Shown in pieces: positions 55,722 to 63,805 of a stretch of 64,000 bases of DNA. The stretch comes from Ignavigranum ruoffiae (GTDB taxonomy: Bacteria > Bacillota > Bacilli > Lactobacillales > Aerococcaceae), in NCBI RefSeq assembly GCF_900110675.1, contig NZ_FOEN01000004.1:1-64000 (forward strand), read 5' to 3'. The notes under the pieces were generated by a model. The model was not told the DNA's origin and did not search any database. It saw nothing but the letters and a program-made list of their open reading frames with translations. Both the position numbers and the translations under genes were made by a program. Numbering within the stretch: position 1 is the first letter of the stretch; every line of letters starts with the position of its first letter.

Positions 55722-57224
55722 ATGTTTAAAAAATTCTCGAAGTTAGGCCAAGCGTTTATGCTCCCGATTGCAATTTTGCCGGTAGCAGGGCTATTACTCG
55801 GTCTGGGAGCTGCTTTATCAAATGATGCTGCTATTGCTGCCTTCCCCTTTTTAGGGGCAGAATGGATTCAGTCCGTATTTGCAGTAATGGCTGGAGCCGG
55901 GAATGCGGTCTTTGCCAATTTACCATTGATCTTCTCTATTGGTATTGCTGTGGGACTGGCTAAAGGTGACAAAGGAACTGCGGGTCTGTCGGCTGGAGTT
56001 GCTTTTCTAGTCTTTACAGCAACTATTAGTTCACTTTTGCAGTTGTATTCTGACGCTGACGCGACAATTGATACTGGTGTTCTTGGTGCTTTGGTCATTG
56101 GGTTGACGGTAACTTATTTACATAATCGCTATCGTAAAATTGAGCTACCACAATTTTTAGGTTTCTTTGGCGGATCACGATTTATTCCGATTGTTTCATC
56201 GTTATCAGCCATTGTATTAGGTAGTATCTTCTATTTAATCTGGCCCCCCATTCAAAATCTCTTAGTAGTCTTGGGTGAACAAATTGCTCGAATGGGTAGC
56301 TTGGGTTCTTTCCTATATGGATTTTTTTTACGGCTTACAGGAGCCGTAGGTTTACACCATACCATCTATCCATTATTCTGGTATACATCCTTAGGTGGGG
56401 TAGAAACGGTGGCGGGACAAACAGTTTCGGGTGCTCAAAATATCTATTTCGCTCAACTTGCGGATCCAAACTTTAGCGGATTGTTCACTTATGGAACGCG
56501 TTTTTTTGCTGGGCGTTTTGCTACAATGATGTTTGGTCTGCCTGCTGCATGTTTAGGGATGTATCATGCTATTCCTAAAGAAAATCGCAAAGCCAATGCC
56601 GGATTTTATATGTCTAGTGCACTCACCTCATTCTTAACTGGGATTACCGAACCGATTGAATTTTCTTTCTTATTTGCAGCACCTTGGTTATACGTCATTC
56701 ACGCTTTCTTAGATGGTGTCTCTTTCTTGGTAGCCGATTTATTGCAAATCCGAATTGGTAATACTTTCTCTGGTGGACTGATTGACTTTACTATTTTTGG
56801 ACCTTTGCAAGGTCAAGCGCAAACTCATTGGTTGCGCGTTCTGCCGGTCGGAATTATTTGGGCACTGGTTTATTATTTTATTTTTAGGTATTTAGTCAAA
56901 CGATTCAAAGTAGCCGTACCTGGTATGGAGTTGAATGTGGGTGAATTTGAATCTGGAACCGAACAATCATCGACAGATTTAAGTCAAAGAGCTCAAGAAA
57001 TCATTGCGGCTTTGGGTCAAGCAACAAATATTGAAAATGTAACTGCTTGTGCCACACGGCTGCGGGTATCCGTGGTGGACACCCAGCAAGTTGATAAGAC
57101 TAAGTTGAAACAACTTGGAGCTACGGCAGTTGTCGACGTTGCTAATGGAATTCAAGCAGTCTTCGGTGGCAAGTCAGATTTATATAGCCAGGAAATTAAT
57201 CAAATCCTTGGTCATGAAGAATAG
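55722..57224 (+). CDS. PTS IIBC component, amino-sugar (glucose family) type
   Basis: A 500-residue permease. The IIC domain has GQAFMLPIAILPVAGLLLGLG at the N-terminus, split by the usual helices, TGAVGLHHTIYPLFWYTSLGG and the substrate motif FLTGITEPIEFSFLFA. The IIB domain (about 420-498) has its active cysteine in ENVTACATRLRVSV. No IIA is fused. NanE in the same transcript suggests N-acetylmannosamine or a related amino sugar. AAGGAGGAAAG precedes the ATG. Confidence 0.87.
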   Translation: MFKKFSKLGQAFMLPIAILPVAGLLLGLGAALSNDAAIAAFPFLGAEWIQSVFAVMAGAGNAVFANLPLIFSIGIAVGLAKGDKGTAGLSAGVAFLVFTATISSLLQLYSDADATIDTGVLGALVIGLTVTYLHNRYRKIELPQFLGFFGGSRFIPIVSSLSAIVLGSIFYLIWPPIQNLLVVLGEQIARMGSLGSFLYGFFLRLTGAVGLHHTIYPLFWYTSLGGVETVAGQTVSGAQNIYFAQLADPNFSGLFTYGTRFFAGRFATMMFGLPAACLGMYHAIPKENRKANAGFYMSSALTSFLTGITEPIEFSFLFAAPWLYVIHAFLDGVSFLVADLLQIRIGNTFSGGLIDFTIFGPLQGQAQTHWLRVLPVGIIWALVYYFIFRYLVKRFKVAVPGMELNVGEFESGTEQSSTDLSQRAQEIIAALGQATNIENVTACATRLRVSVVDTQQVDKTKLKQLGATAVVDVANGIQAVFGGKSDLYSQEINQILGHEE

Positions 57225-57232
57225 AATTTATT

Positions 57233-57261
57233 GACCAGTCCCTTGACGGGGCTGGTTTTTT
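57233..57261 (+). terminator. Terminator, copy 2 of the repeated hairpin
   Basis: Identical over 29 bases to the terminator at 54039-54067: ACCAGTCCC, TTGAC, GGGGCTGGT, then T6. It ends the nanE-PTS transcript 8 bases after the stop codon. Confidence 0.92.
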
Positions 57262-57324
57262 AATTCGCTTTAATAGGGTTGGCAGTAGATGCATGTTATA
57301 ATTTCAATAGAAAGGGTGAGACGT

Positions 57325-57765
57325 ATGCCATGGAATATGCAAGATTATCCGCCATCGTTTAAGAATTTCGAAACCTTAGAGCGGAAGAAGATGATTGATA
57401 TTGCCAATGCCCTCTTAGCCAATGGTTACGATGAAGATCGGGCCATCCCCATTGCCATTGCTGAAGGAAAGAAGTGGTTTGCCAAGGCGACTGATAAAGA
57501 ATTGAAGGAGCTTAAAGCAGAAGCGAATCCTTCTAAAAGAGATAAACATGACCGTGATTCGACCAATCCTGATTTATTAGATGAAGATGTTGAAGTTTAT
57601 TTTGAAGATGACCAGTGGAAAGTTAAGACTAAGAAAGCGAAAAGAGCTTCTGACAGTTTTGCTAGTAAGGCTGAGGCGATTAAACGGGCTAAAGAAATAG
57701 CTAAGAATAAAGAATCTAAAGTGGTACCTTATACCAAAGAAGGCAAGAAACAAAATGAAAAATAA
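57325..57765 (+). CDS. DUF2188-domain protein
   Basis: A 146-residue charged protein. Residues 1-60 (PWNMQDYPPSFKNFETLERKK, then MIDIANALLANGYDEDRAIPIAIAEGKKW) match a small domain found with DUF2188. The C-terminal part has the lysine-rich DUF2188-like WKVKTKKAKRASDSFASKAEAIKRAKEIAKN. Function unknown; no membrane segment or signal. The ATG at 57325 has AAAGGGTGAG upstream; an in-frame ATG at 57289 precedes an extended -10 box (TGTTATAAT, 57294-57302) and is unlikely to be translated. Confidence 0.75.
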   Translation: MPWNMQDYPPSFKNFETLERKKMIDIANALLANGYDEDRAIPIAIAEGKKWFAKATDKELKELKAEANPSKRDKHDRDSTNPDLLDEDVEVYFEDDQWKVKTKKAKRASDSFASKAEAIKRAKEIAKNKESKVVPYTKEGKKQNEK

Positions 57766-57882
57766 GTTTTAGGATGAGTGTTGAAGTCATGAGATGTCAG
57801 TGTTTAGTGGTCACCATGAATTAGAGAAGACAAAAATGAATCTGAATGATTATCACCTCCTATCCTTTGGAAGAAGGCCGAT

Positions 57883-58047
57883 AAAATAGAAACACAAATA
57901 GCCGAATATTTACCGATGAAATTTCCCCATTGATTCAGCCCAATTGTCTGGCAAGTTTTAGCTAGACAATTATGGATCGCATTACTTTAGGGGAAACATA
58001 GACCTATAAAGGTCGGGTCGCCGGTAAATATTCGGTTTGTCTATTTT
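57883..58047. repeat. Long inverted-repeat element with nested stems
   Basis: The 326-base gap 57766-58091 holds an unusual structure. The outer arms are AAAATAG, ACAAA and CCGAATATTTACCG (57883-57915), and these pair with CGGTAAATATTCGG, TTTGT and CTATTTT (58022-58047). Inside lie TTTCCCC/GGGGAAA (57922-57928 with 57990-57996), AATTGTCT/AGACAATT (57942-57949 with 57964-57971) and GACC/GGTC (58001-58014). It could be a structured RNA or a small non-autonomous mobile element. I found no open frame or known family in it. Confidence 0.7.
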
Positions 58048-58054
58048 CTAAACA

Positions 58055-58082
58055 CCAAAAAGTCTGGCTTTCGGGCTAGCAC
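58055..58082 (-). terminator. Possible terminator of the acetyltransferase gene
   Basis: On the minus strand CTAGC pairs with GCCAG around CCGAAA and is followed by ACTTTTTGG. The stem is short, so this is tentative. It lies just beyond the acetyltransferase stop codon. Confidence 0.45.
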
Positions 58083-58091
58083 TATTCTAAT

Positions 58092-58553
58092 CTAATACAG
58101 TGTTTTATGATAGAGATAAATTGTTCGGCCCTTGGTGTCAATCTGGCAGTCAAACTGCTGATAGCCCAGAGGCTCGTATAAACCTTGATGTTGAGTGTTA
58201 ATATATAAGTCTTGCTGATTCTGGGCTTTGGCGTGGAGCTCGACTAAGTGAACGAGGTCTCGACTTAAGCCGCGTTGACGGAAACTAGGCTCAACATAGA
58301 CAGTAGCAATACAAGGACAAATGGCTGGATCGGCAATAATATCTTGTTCGACATAAGCGGCGAAGGCCACCAGTTGGTCTTTTTTATTAGCATCGGGGCT
58401 ATCTTGACTTAATATGAAGTAATAATCGGAGGGCGCCATCGATTGCTGACGCAAAATATCGGCTACATAAGTTCCAGCTGGCCAATCGATGGCTTCAATA
58501 GCTACTAACAAATGAGAAGGTACTGAATCTCCTTTTCGAATAATATATAGCAT
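58092..58553 (-). CDS. GNAT family N-acetyltransferase
   Basis: A 153-residue acetyltransferase. The acetyl-CoA-binding motif is seen as VEPSFRQRGLSRDLVHLVELHAKA (Q/RxxGxG/A-like loop RQRGLS), with strands YYFILSQDSPDANKKDQLVAFAAYVE before it and a final LYEPLGYQQFDCQ, the usual GFxx end of the fold. Substrate unknown. Start at 58553 chosen because AAAGGA lies 6 bases upstream; the ATG at 58559 would abut that site. Single gene on the minus strand. Confidence 0.8.
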   Translation of the reverse strand: MLYIIRKGDSVPSHLLVAIEAIDWPAGTYVADILRQQSMAPSDYYFILSQDSPDANKKDQLVAFAAYVEQDIIADPAICPCIATVYVEPSFRQRGLSRDLVHLVELHAKAQNQQDLYINTQHQGLYEPLGYQQFDCQIDTKGRTIYLYHKTLY

Positions 58554-58785
58554 TAGCATTCCTTTCTATGGTCAATTTGTCATTTCTAAGGATGAATCCT
58601 TTTATCCAACAGATTTGCACAAATTATTCATCAGAGCTTATTCTTTAACTAGATTCTCAGTCAATAGCGGATTTGGTAAAAATCTTGGTTAAATCATACC
58701 CAAGACAACATATCTATAGAAAAGCATAGCTTTACGCTATAATAGAATCAAGGAAAACGGATGTTTGACAGAGAGGAGGGATTAA

Positions 58786-59478
58786 ATGAAGATACCAGCG
58801 ATTAACTTTGAAGAATTAAATTTTATAACCATTTTGATTCGCTGTTTGATGGCCATGATTCTGGGTGGTTTAATTGGTTTTGAGCGTGGTTTAAATAATC
58901 AACCGGCCGGGATGCGAACTTATATCCTCGTCAGTGTCACTTCAGCCATGGTAATGATGACCAATCAATTTGTCGCCAAATTCTATCCAGGAGTGGATCC
59001 GAGTCGGATGGGTGCTCAAGTGGTCAGTGGTATCGGCTTTCTTGGCGCTGGGATGATTCTGATTACCAATCGCGATAAGGTCAAAGGATTAACCACAGCA
59101 GCCGGTTTGTGGTCGTCAGCCTGTTTAGGTTTAGCGGTGGGCATTGGTTTCTATGAGGTCGCCTTAGTGGTTGCGATCATATTGATTATCACTCTCGTCT
59201 ATTTGCAAAAGGTTAAACATCGACTTAAAGATCGATCGCCTTATGAACAATTTATTCTCCAAACCCAAGACATAGATAGTTTTAATCAAGCCATCGCCTT
59301 TATCAATGACTCTCTGATTACGATTAATAAAATACGACCCTGTTCGACGCATAAGTCGGATCAGGCTTATCTCATCGAGTTAGAATTTCCGCTAGAAGTC
59401 AATGTAGAAAAATTTATCAGCGAATTTAATCAACTTAAAGGGAGTCAATTATTATTTGAGGATGGACCTTCGAAATAG
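58786..59478 (+). CDS. MgtC/SapB family membrane protein
   Basis: A 230-residue protein with four or five N-terminal membrane helices and a soluble C-terminal domain of about 75 residues. MgtC-family motifs are IRCLMAMILGGLIGFERGLNNQPAGMRTYILV, SGIGFLGAGMILI and GLTTAAGLWSSACLGLAVGIG, here quoted in parts. Family members are linked with magnesium limitation and survival inside host cells in pathogens; the role here is unknown. A TATAAT at 58738-58743 and GAGAGGAGGG lie upstream; no magnesium riboswitch was recognised. Confidence 0.88.
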   Translation: MKIPAINFEELNFITILIRCLMAMILGGLIGFERGLNNQPAGMRTYILVSVTSAMVMMTNQFVAKFYPGVDPSRMGAQVVSGIGFLGAGMILITNRDKVKGLTTAAGLWSSACLGLAVGIGFYEVALVVAIILIITLVYLQKVKHRLKDRSPYEQFILQTQDIDSFNQAIAFINDSLITINKIRPCSTHKSDQAYLIELEFPLEVNVEKFISEFNQLKGSQLLFEDGPSK

Positions 59479-59498
59479 CATTAAATCACCATTTATAG

Positions 59499-59527
59499 CC
59501 CTGTCAAAAAAGTTTGACAGGGAATTT
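59499..59527 (+). terminator. Terminator after the MgtC-family gene
   Basis: CCCTGTCAAA (59499-59508) pairs with TTTGACAGGG (59513-59522) around AAAG-type loop bases, followed by AATTTTT. Confidence 0.88.
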
Positions 59528-59612
59528 TTGACGAAAAAATGGCCTTGTCTAAAAGATTTGATAGACATCGATCAATAAAATGAATACAGTAGAGACACAA
59601 GGAGGAATTGCG

Positions 59613-60020
59613 ATGACAATAGGTCAGCAATTAAAGACTGCTCGCATGCAAGCAGGTATGACCCAAGAAGAGATTTCAGAAGCCTTAGATGTTAGTCGGC
59701 AGACGATTTCTAATTGGGAGAATGATAAGTGTTATCCCGATGTACGAACGGTCATTGAATTAAGTGAACTGTATCAGTTGAGTCTGGATGCCTTGTTGAA
59801 GAAGAATAAAGAATTTGTTCAACATATTGATGACAATACCAATGTGGTTAAAAGCAACCGAAAACTTATCAAAGCGATTGTAATCAACATTTTACTAATT
59901 TTAATAGTTTTACTGATTAATTATTTCTTACCCCTGAAGATTTATGGCTTAGTTACCATTTTTATCTTGGCTCTATGTATGACTGGTTTCATTTATTTTG
60001 AACTCATTCGTCGACTTTAA
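59613..60020 (+). CDS. XRE-family regulator with C-terminal membrane helices
   Basis: A 135-residue protein. Residues 1-65 are an XRE helix-turn-helix domain (TRMQAGMTQ-like start, EEISEALDVSRQTISNWENDKCYPD) and residues 85-130 form two membrane helices. Small membrane-tethered XRE proteins of this design are common in Lactobacillales, and their signals are unknown. The ATG at 59613 follows AAGGAGGAATTGCG; the in-frame ATG at 59580 lies too far upstream of any site. It is followed after 12 bases by a small membrane protein gene, likely in the same operon. Confidence 0.85.
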   Translation: MTIGQQLKTARMQAGMTQEEISEALDVSRQTISNWENDKCYPDVRTVIELSELYQLSLDALLKKNKEFVQHIDDNTNVVKSNRKLIKAIVINILLILIVLLINYFLPLKIYGLVTIFILALCMTGFIYFELIRRL

Positions 60021-60032
60021 GGAGGGAAAAGA

Positions 60033-60371
60033 ATGGATACGCGCTTAATAATATTTGTTTGTGGTCTGGCGATTTGTGTATTCGGAGGAATTCAATTAGC
60101 ACGAATGATCTATCGACTCACGGTGATGGATGCCAAGGCTCGGCACTTACCTTATCCACGATTTTGGGGCATCTTCAATCTCGGTGGTAATAATGGCGGC
60201 GGCAACATTTTGTTATATTTACTAGGTCGGCGTCAGTTTCCGATTAAAGATGAAAGCATCATTGATCCAGAAAAAGTTCAGCATTATAAGCAGAGAGCGC
60301 GCTTAGCTTTAGCCTTCCATTTAATTGGAGCGGTCATTTTGATCATCGGTTTTTTCTGGTATTTCAACTGA
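60033..60371 (+). CDS. Small two-helix membrane protein of unknown function
   Basis: A 112-residue protein with membrane helices at both ends (about 4-26: LIIFVCGLAICVFGGIQLA; and 90-110: AFHLIGAVILIIGFFWYF) and a central loop with LPYPRFWGIFNLGGNNGGGNI. No family recognised. The loop may lie on either side of the membrane. AAGGAGGGAAAAG precedes the ATG, and it is probably co-expressed with the membrane-tethered regulator before it. Confidence 0.7.
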   Translation: MDTRLIIFVCGLAICVFGGIQLARMIYRLTVMDAKARHLPYPRFWGIFNLGGNNGGGNILLYLLGRRQFPIKDESIIDPEKVQHYKQRARLALAFHLIGAVILIIGFFWYFN

Positions 60372-60446
60372 ATCACTGAGAAAGTCCTAGCAATATCAAT
60401 CCATTTCTATGATATAATGAGAGTAAAATGAGAGAGGAAGGATATC

Positions 60447-60935
60447 ATGGAAGGATATAATCAAGTTAAAGAAGCCTTGGATAAACTCGACATTCCTTTT
60501 GAGATTGTCGAACATCCTCCTGCTTTAACCACGGAGCAAGCCGATCAATTTATTGAGGGGGTTGAAGGGGTCCGGACCAAGACCATGTTTCTAACCAATA
60601 AAAAGAAGACGGCCTATTACCTCTTAATTATGGATGATAGCAAACAACTTGACATGAATCATTTCAAAGAATTAGTTCAAGCCAATAAAATCCGTATGGC
60701 TTCTGAAGATAGTCTTTTCGAGAAAATGGCCTTACCTGCTGGTGTGGTTTCTCCCTTTGGTTTATTGAATAATCAGGAGAAGGATATTCAAGTTTATTTT
60801 GACCAAGAAATTGTTGATGAAGAACGAATGAGTTTCCATCCTAATACCAATGAGAAGACACTTTTCCTGAAAACCACCGATCTATTTAAATTCTTGAAAG
60901 CGATTGGTTTCGATTATACCATTTTGTCCATCTAG
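60447..60935 (+). CDS. YbaK/ProX-type aminoacyl-tRNA deacylase
   Basis: A 162-residue trans-editing protein of the YbaK/prolyl-tRNA synthetase-associated domain family, which removes wrongly attached amino acids (such as alanine from tRNA-Pro). It has EIVEHPPALTTEQADQF at the N-terminus, TKTMFLTNKKKTAYYLLIMDD, and the substrate-pocket region PAGVVSPFGLLNN. The closing FHPNTNEKTLFLKTTDLFKF is also typical of ProXp. GAGAGGAAGG precedes the ATG and TATAAT lies at 60413-60418. Confidence 0.88.
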   Translation: MEGYNQVKEALDKLDIPFEIVEHPPALTTEQADQFIEGVEGVRTKTMFLTNKKKTAYYLLIMDDSKQLDMNHFKELVQANKIRMASEDSLFEKMALPAGVVSPFGLLNNQEKDIQVYFDQEIVDEERMSFHPNTNEKTLFLKTTDLFKFLKAIGFDYTILSI

Positions 60936-61060
60936 TGAAGCCACTAAACCGCTAGGCTAAGATATTAAAACTAGCGCAGGCTGAAGCTTTTTTAATCAGT
61001 ATTTGATTGGATCTCGATTTAACTTTCACATATAGAAAATTATAGAACCAATAAAATTGA

Positions 61061-61114
61061 TCTACTCACTCATCCTTAGCAATTTAGTCTAGGGATAGGG
61101 GTAGTTTTTTTATT
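61061..61114 (+). terminator. Probable terminator downstream of the deacylase gene
   Basis: CTACTC...ATCCTTAG pairs with CTAGGGAT...GGGTAG and is followed by TTTTTTTATTTT. It lies in the 322-base gap 60936-61257, which otherwise holds only the promoter and operators of the metal-resistance pair. Confidence 0.7.
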
Positions 61115-61177
61115 TTGCTTTATCGAGGGCTCATTAAAAAATTGAAAGATAAAGTATGATTAAGGATAATGGTTATC

Positions 61178-61240
61178 ATTCAATTATATAATTGAATGAC
61201 CAAGACTTTTCTGTTATACTATACTCAATTAAATAATTGA
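61178..61240 (+). promoter_or_regulatory. Promoter with two ArsR-type operators
   Basis: The promoter is TTGAAT (61192-61197), 17 bases, TATACT (61215-61220). Operator 1, ATTCAATTATATAATTGAAT (61178-61197), is a perfect 20-base palindrome covering the -35. Operator 2, TCAATTAAATAATTGA (61225-61240), covers the start region. This is a standard layout for repression by the ArsR/CadC regulator encoded next. Confidence 0.85.
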
Positions 61241-61257
61241 ATGAGAAGGTGTTCCAA

Positions 61258-61611
61258 ATGACCATGCCGGTATGCCAAGAGTTTCAAAATCATCCCGACC
61301 GGGTAAAACAAGTTCGCCAAGAATTAGAAAGTTTACCCTTAGATAAAGTTACCAATTTTCTTAAAGCGATTGCCGAAGATAATCGGACTAAGATTGTCAC
61401 GGCTCTCAGTCGTTACCCAGAATTATGTGTCTGTGATATTGCCAATATTTTGGGCATTAGCCAAGCCAATGCTTCCAGTCACCTGCGCAAGTTATATAAA
61501 GTAGGGGTGATTAAGGATCGAAAAGAAGGCAAACAAGTTTACTATTCTTTAGAAGATGAACATGTTCAAGCAATTATCAATAAGACGATTGAACATATGG
61601 AGGAAGATTAA
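61258..61611 (+). CDS. ArsR/CadC-family metal-responsive repressor
   Basis: A 117-residue winged-helix repressor. The metal-site motif in the third helix is PELCVCDIANILGISQANASSHLRKL, where the CVC cysteines bind the metal as in CadC; an additional N-terminal cysteine is Cys6 (MPVCQEF). CadC has two N-terminal cysteines, so the exact ligand set may differ. It should leave its operators when cadmium, lead or zinc rises. The ATG at 61258 has GAGAAGGTG upstream. It overlaps the ATPase gene by one base. Confidence 0.88.
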   Translation: MTMPVCQEFQNHPDRVKQVRQELESLPLDKVTNFLKAIAEDNRTKIVTALSRYPELCVCDIANILGISQANASSHLRKLYKVGVIKDRKEGKQVYYSLEDEHVQAIINKTIEHMEED

Positions 61612-63746
61612 TGAATGCAAGCGAACGTACTTATCAATTAATGAATTTAGATTGTGCAAATTGTGCGCGGAAATTTGAAGAGAATTTATTGAAATTAGAT
61701 TCAGTTTCTCAAGCTTCGGTTAATTTTGCAGCGACCAAGGTTCGGATTAGCGGAACCGCCAGCATTGAAGAAATCGAACAAGCTGGAGCTTTCGATAATA
61801 TTAAAGTAGCGCGCCCAGATCAGACGACATCTTCGCAGCCTATTATATTTAAGAAAGAGAATCTGCCAGCTTTCTTAGCTGCTTTGATCATGGTCTTAAC
61901 CTTCGTATTGGGCTATTTCAATCCTGGTCAAAAAGACTTGATCGAATATGGCTATATCTTAGCGATTGTTGTCGGTGGCTGGGACCTCTTTAGAACCGGT
62001 CTGCGGAATTTATTTCAACTCGAATTTGATATGAACACCTTAATGACCGTGGCTATTATTGGCGCTGTTTCCATCCATCAATGGGCCGAGGGAGCAATGG
62101 TCGTTGTTCTTTTTGCCATCAGTGAAGCCTTAGAAAGTTACTCAACCGACAAGGCCCGTCATTCATTGGCTAGCCTAATCTCATTGGCACCAAATCAAGC
62201 CTGGGTGATTGAAGATAATCAAGAGATTGTAAAAGATGTCAGTCAAATCCAGCTAAACCAGATTATTCGAATTAAACCAGGCGATCGGGTAGCTCTGGAT
62301 GGAGAAGTTATCAAAGGCAGTACAAGTATTAATCAAGCAACGATCACTGGAGAAAGCATGCCAGTGGTCAAAGAACTTGGTGATACCGTCTATGCGGGGA
62401 CCTTTAATGAAGAAGGTGTGATTGATGTCTGCGTCACTAAACTAGCTGAAGATACCACCTTGGCTCATATTATCAATTTAGTAGAAGAAGCTCAGGAAGA
62501 AAAAGCTGGCGTCCAATCTGTCATCGATCGTTTCGCTAAATATTACACGCCAGCCATTATGGTCATCGCGGCTTTGGTGATGCTTATTCCACCCTTATTC
62601 TTCAATCTCTCTTGGTCTCATTGGTTCTATCAAGGACTCGCTGTGTTAATTATTGGTTGTCCTTGTGCTTTGGTGATTTCTACACCGGTAGCGATTTTAA
62701 CCGCCATTGGGACAGCAGCCAAAGAGGGTATTCTAATTAAAGGGGGACGCCATTTAGAGAACCTGGCCAAGATTCGTACCATTGCCTTTGATAAGACAGG
62801 AACCCTGACGCAAGGTCAAACACAATTGAATCAGACCATTGCTTTAGTGGACCAACCTCGTTACGAAATTTTAATCGCTTTAGAGAGCCGGGCTAACCAC
62901 CCCTTAGCTAAGGCTATCGTAGAAGGTCTATCCAACAAATTAGATAACAAAAAAATGGTCGATCTTGAAGCATTTCAGTCCATCACTGGAAAGGGTCTAA
63001 AGGGGATTTATCAAGGAAAGACTTATTATGTGGGTCAACCCATTCTTTGGCAGAATCATCTTGATTCAATCGATAAAAGGATTAGCGAACAGTTGACCGA
63101 ATTACAAGAAGAGGGTCAGACGGTGGTTTTATTCGGTAATCTGCAGGAAATTCAATTAATTTTAGCCGTAGCTGATCAGGTTCGTGATCAGGCTGCTGAA
63201 TCTATTGGCTATTTGAATGATTTAGGTTTAACTTCATGGATGTTAACGGGAGATAATCTGGCCACAGCCCAGGCCATGGGACAATTAGTAGGGATTGAAG
63301 AGATTAAGGCTTCTTTGTTACCAGAGGACAAATTAGCTGTCATTCGTCAACTAGGTTCTCAAGCTCCGATTGCGATGGTCGGTGATGGCGTGAATGATGC
63401 GCCCGCTTTAGCTGCGGCGAATATTGGGATAGCGATGGGTGGAACCGGCACCGATACAGCCTTAGAAACGGCAGATATTGTATTAATGTCAGATAATCTT
63501 CTACAAGTTCCGGCAACGGTCAAACTGAGTCAACGAACCTTACGGATTATAAAAGAAAATATTATCTTTTCACTCGGGTTAAAATTGATTGCCCTCTTAT
63601 TAGTCATTCCTGGCTGGCTGACCTTGTGGTTAGCTGTCTTCGCTGATATCGGTGCCACCTTATTAGTTACCTTAAACAGTATGCGTCTGCTTAAATCGTC
63701 GGTATATCATTCATCAACAAAAAACGCCAAGATGAATAAAATCTAG
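61611..63746 (+). CDS. cadA: P1B-type heavy-metal ATPase, CadA/ZntA-like
   Basis: A 711-residue metal exporter. The N-terminal metal-binding domain has LDCANCARKFEENL (CxxC, residues 15-18). The membrane part includes the transport motif IGCPCALVISTP, followed by the phosphorylation site AFDKTGTLTQG, the HP motif ANHPLAKAI and the hinge MVGDGVNDAPALAAANIGIAMG. Together with the CadC-like repressor this points to export of cadmium, zinc or lead. Transcribed from the promoter at 61192 as a two-gene operon. Confidence 0.93.
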   Translation: MNASERTYQLMNLDCANCARKFEENLLKLDSVSQASVNFAATKVRISGTASIEEIEQAGAFDNIKVARPDQTTSSQPIIFKKENLPAFLAALIMVLTFVLGYFNPGQKDLIEYGYILAIVVGGWDLFRTGLRNLFQLEFDMNTLMTVAIIGAVSIHQWAEGAMVVVLFAISEALESYSTDKARHSLASLISLAPNQAWVIEDNQEIVKDVSQIQLNQIIRIKPGDRVALDGEVIKGSTSINQATITGESMPVVKELGDTVYAGTFNEEGVIDVCVTKLAEDTTLAHIINLVEEAQEEKAGVQSVIDRFAKYYTPAIMVIAALVMLIPPLFFNLSWSHWFYQGLAVLIIGCPCALVISTPVAILTAIGTAAKEGILIKGGRHLENLAKIRTIAFDKTGTLTQGQTQLNQTIALVDQPRYEILIALESRANHPLAKAIVEGLSNKLDNKKMVDLEAFQSITGKGLKGIYQGKTYYVGQPILWQNHLDSIDKRISEQLTELQEEGQTVVLFGNLQEIQLILAVADQVRDQAAESIGYLNDLGLTSWMLTGDNLATAQAMGQLVGIEEIKASLLPEDKLAVIRQLGSQAPIAMVGDGVNDAPALAAANIGIAMGGTGTDTALETADIVLMSDNLLQVPATVKLSQRTLRIIKENIIFSLGLKLIALLLVIPGWLTLWLAVFADIGATLLVTLNSMRLLKSSVYHSSTKNAKMNKI

Positions 63747-63761
63747 CTAAAGAAAAAAGAG

Positions 63762-63799
63762 GAAAACATACTCGCTGGTATGTTTTCCTCTTTTTCAGC
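63762..63799. terminator. Bidirectional terminator after cadA
   Basis: GAGGAAAACATAC pairs with GTATGTTTTCCTC around TCGCTG, followed by TTTTTC on the plus strand. An A-rich run before it lets it also act on the minus strand for the surface protein gene. Confidence 0.92.
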
Positions 63800-63805
63800 T
63801 GATGA

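Noticed and set aside
57883-58047. 6S RNA or magnesium riboswitch
   Set aside because: The nested multi-stem layout and lack of known core motifs do not fit either, and the element is not upstream of the MgtC-family gene on the same transcript.
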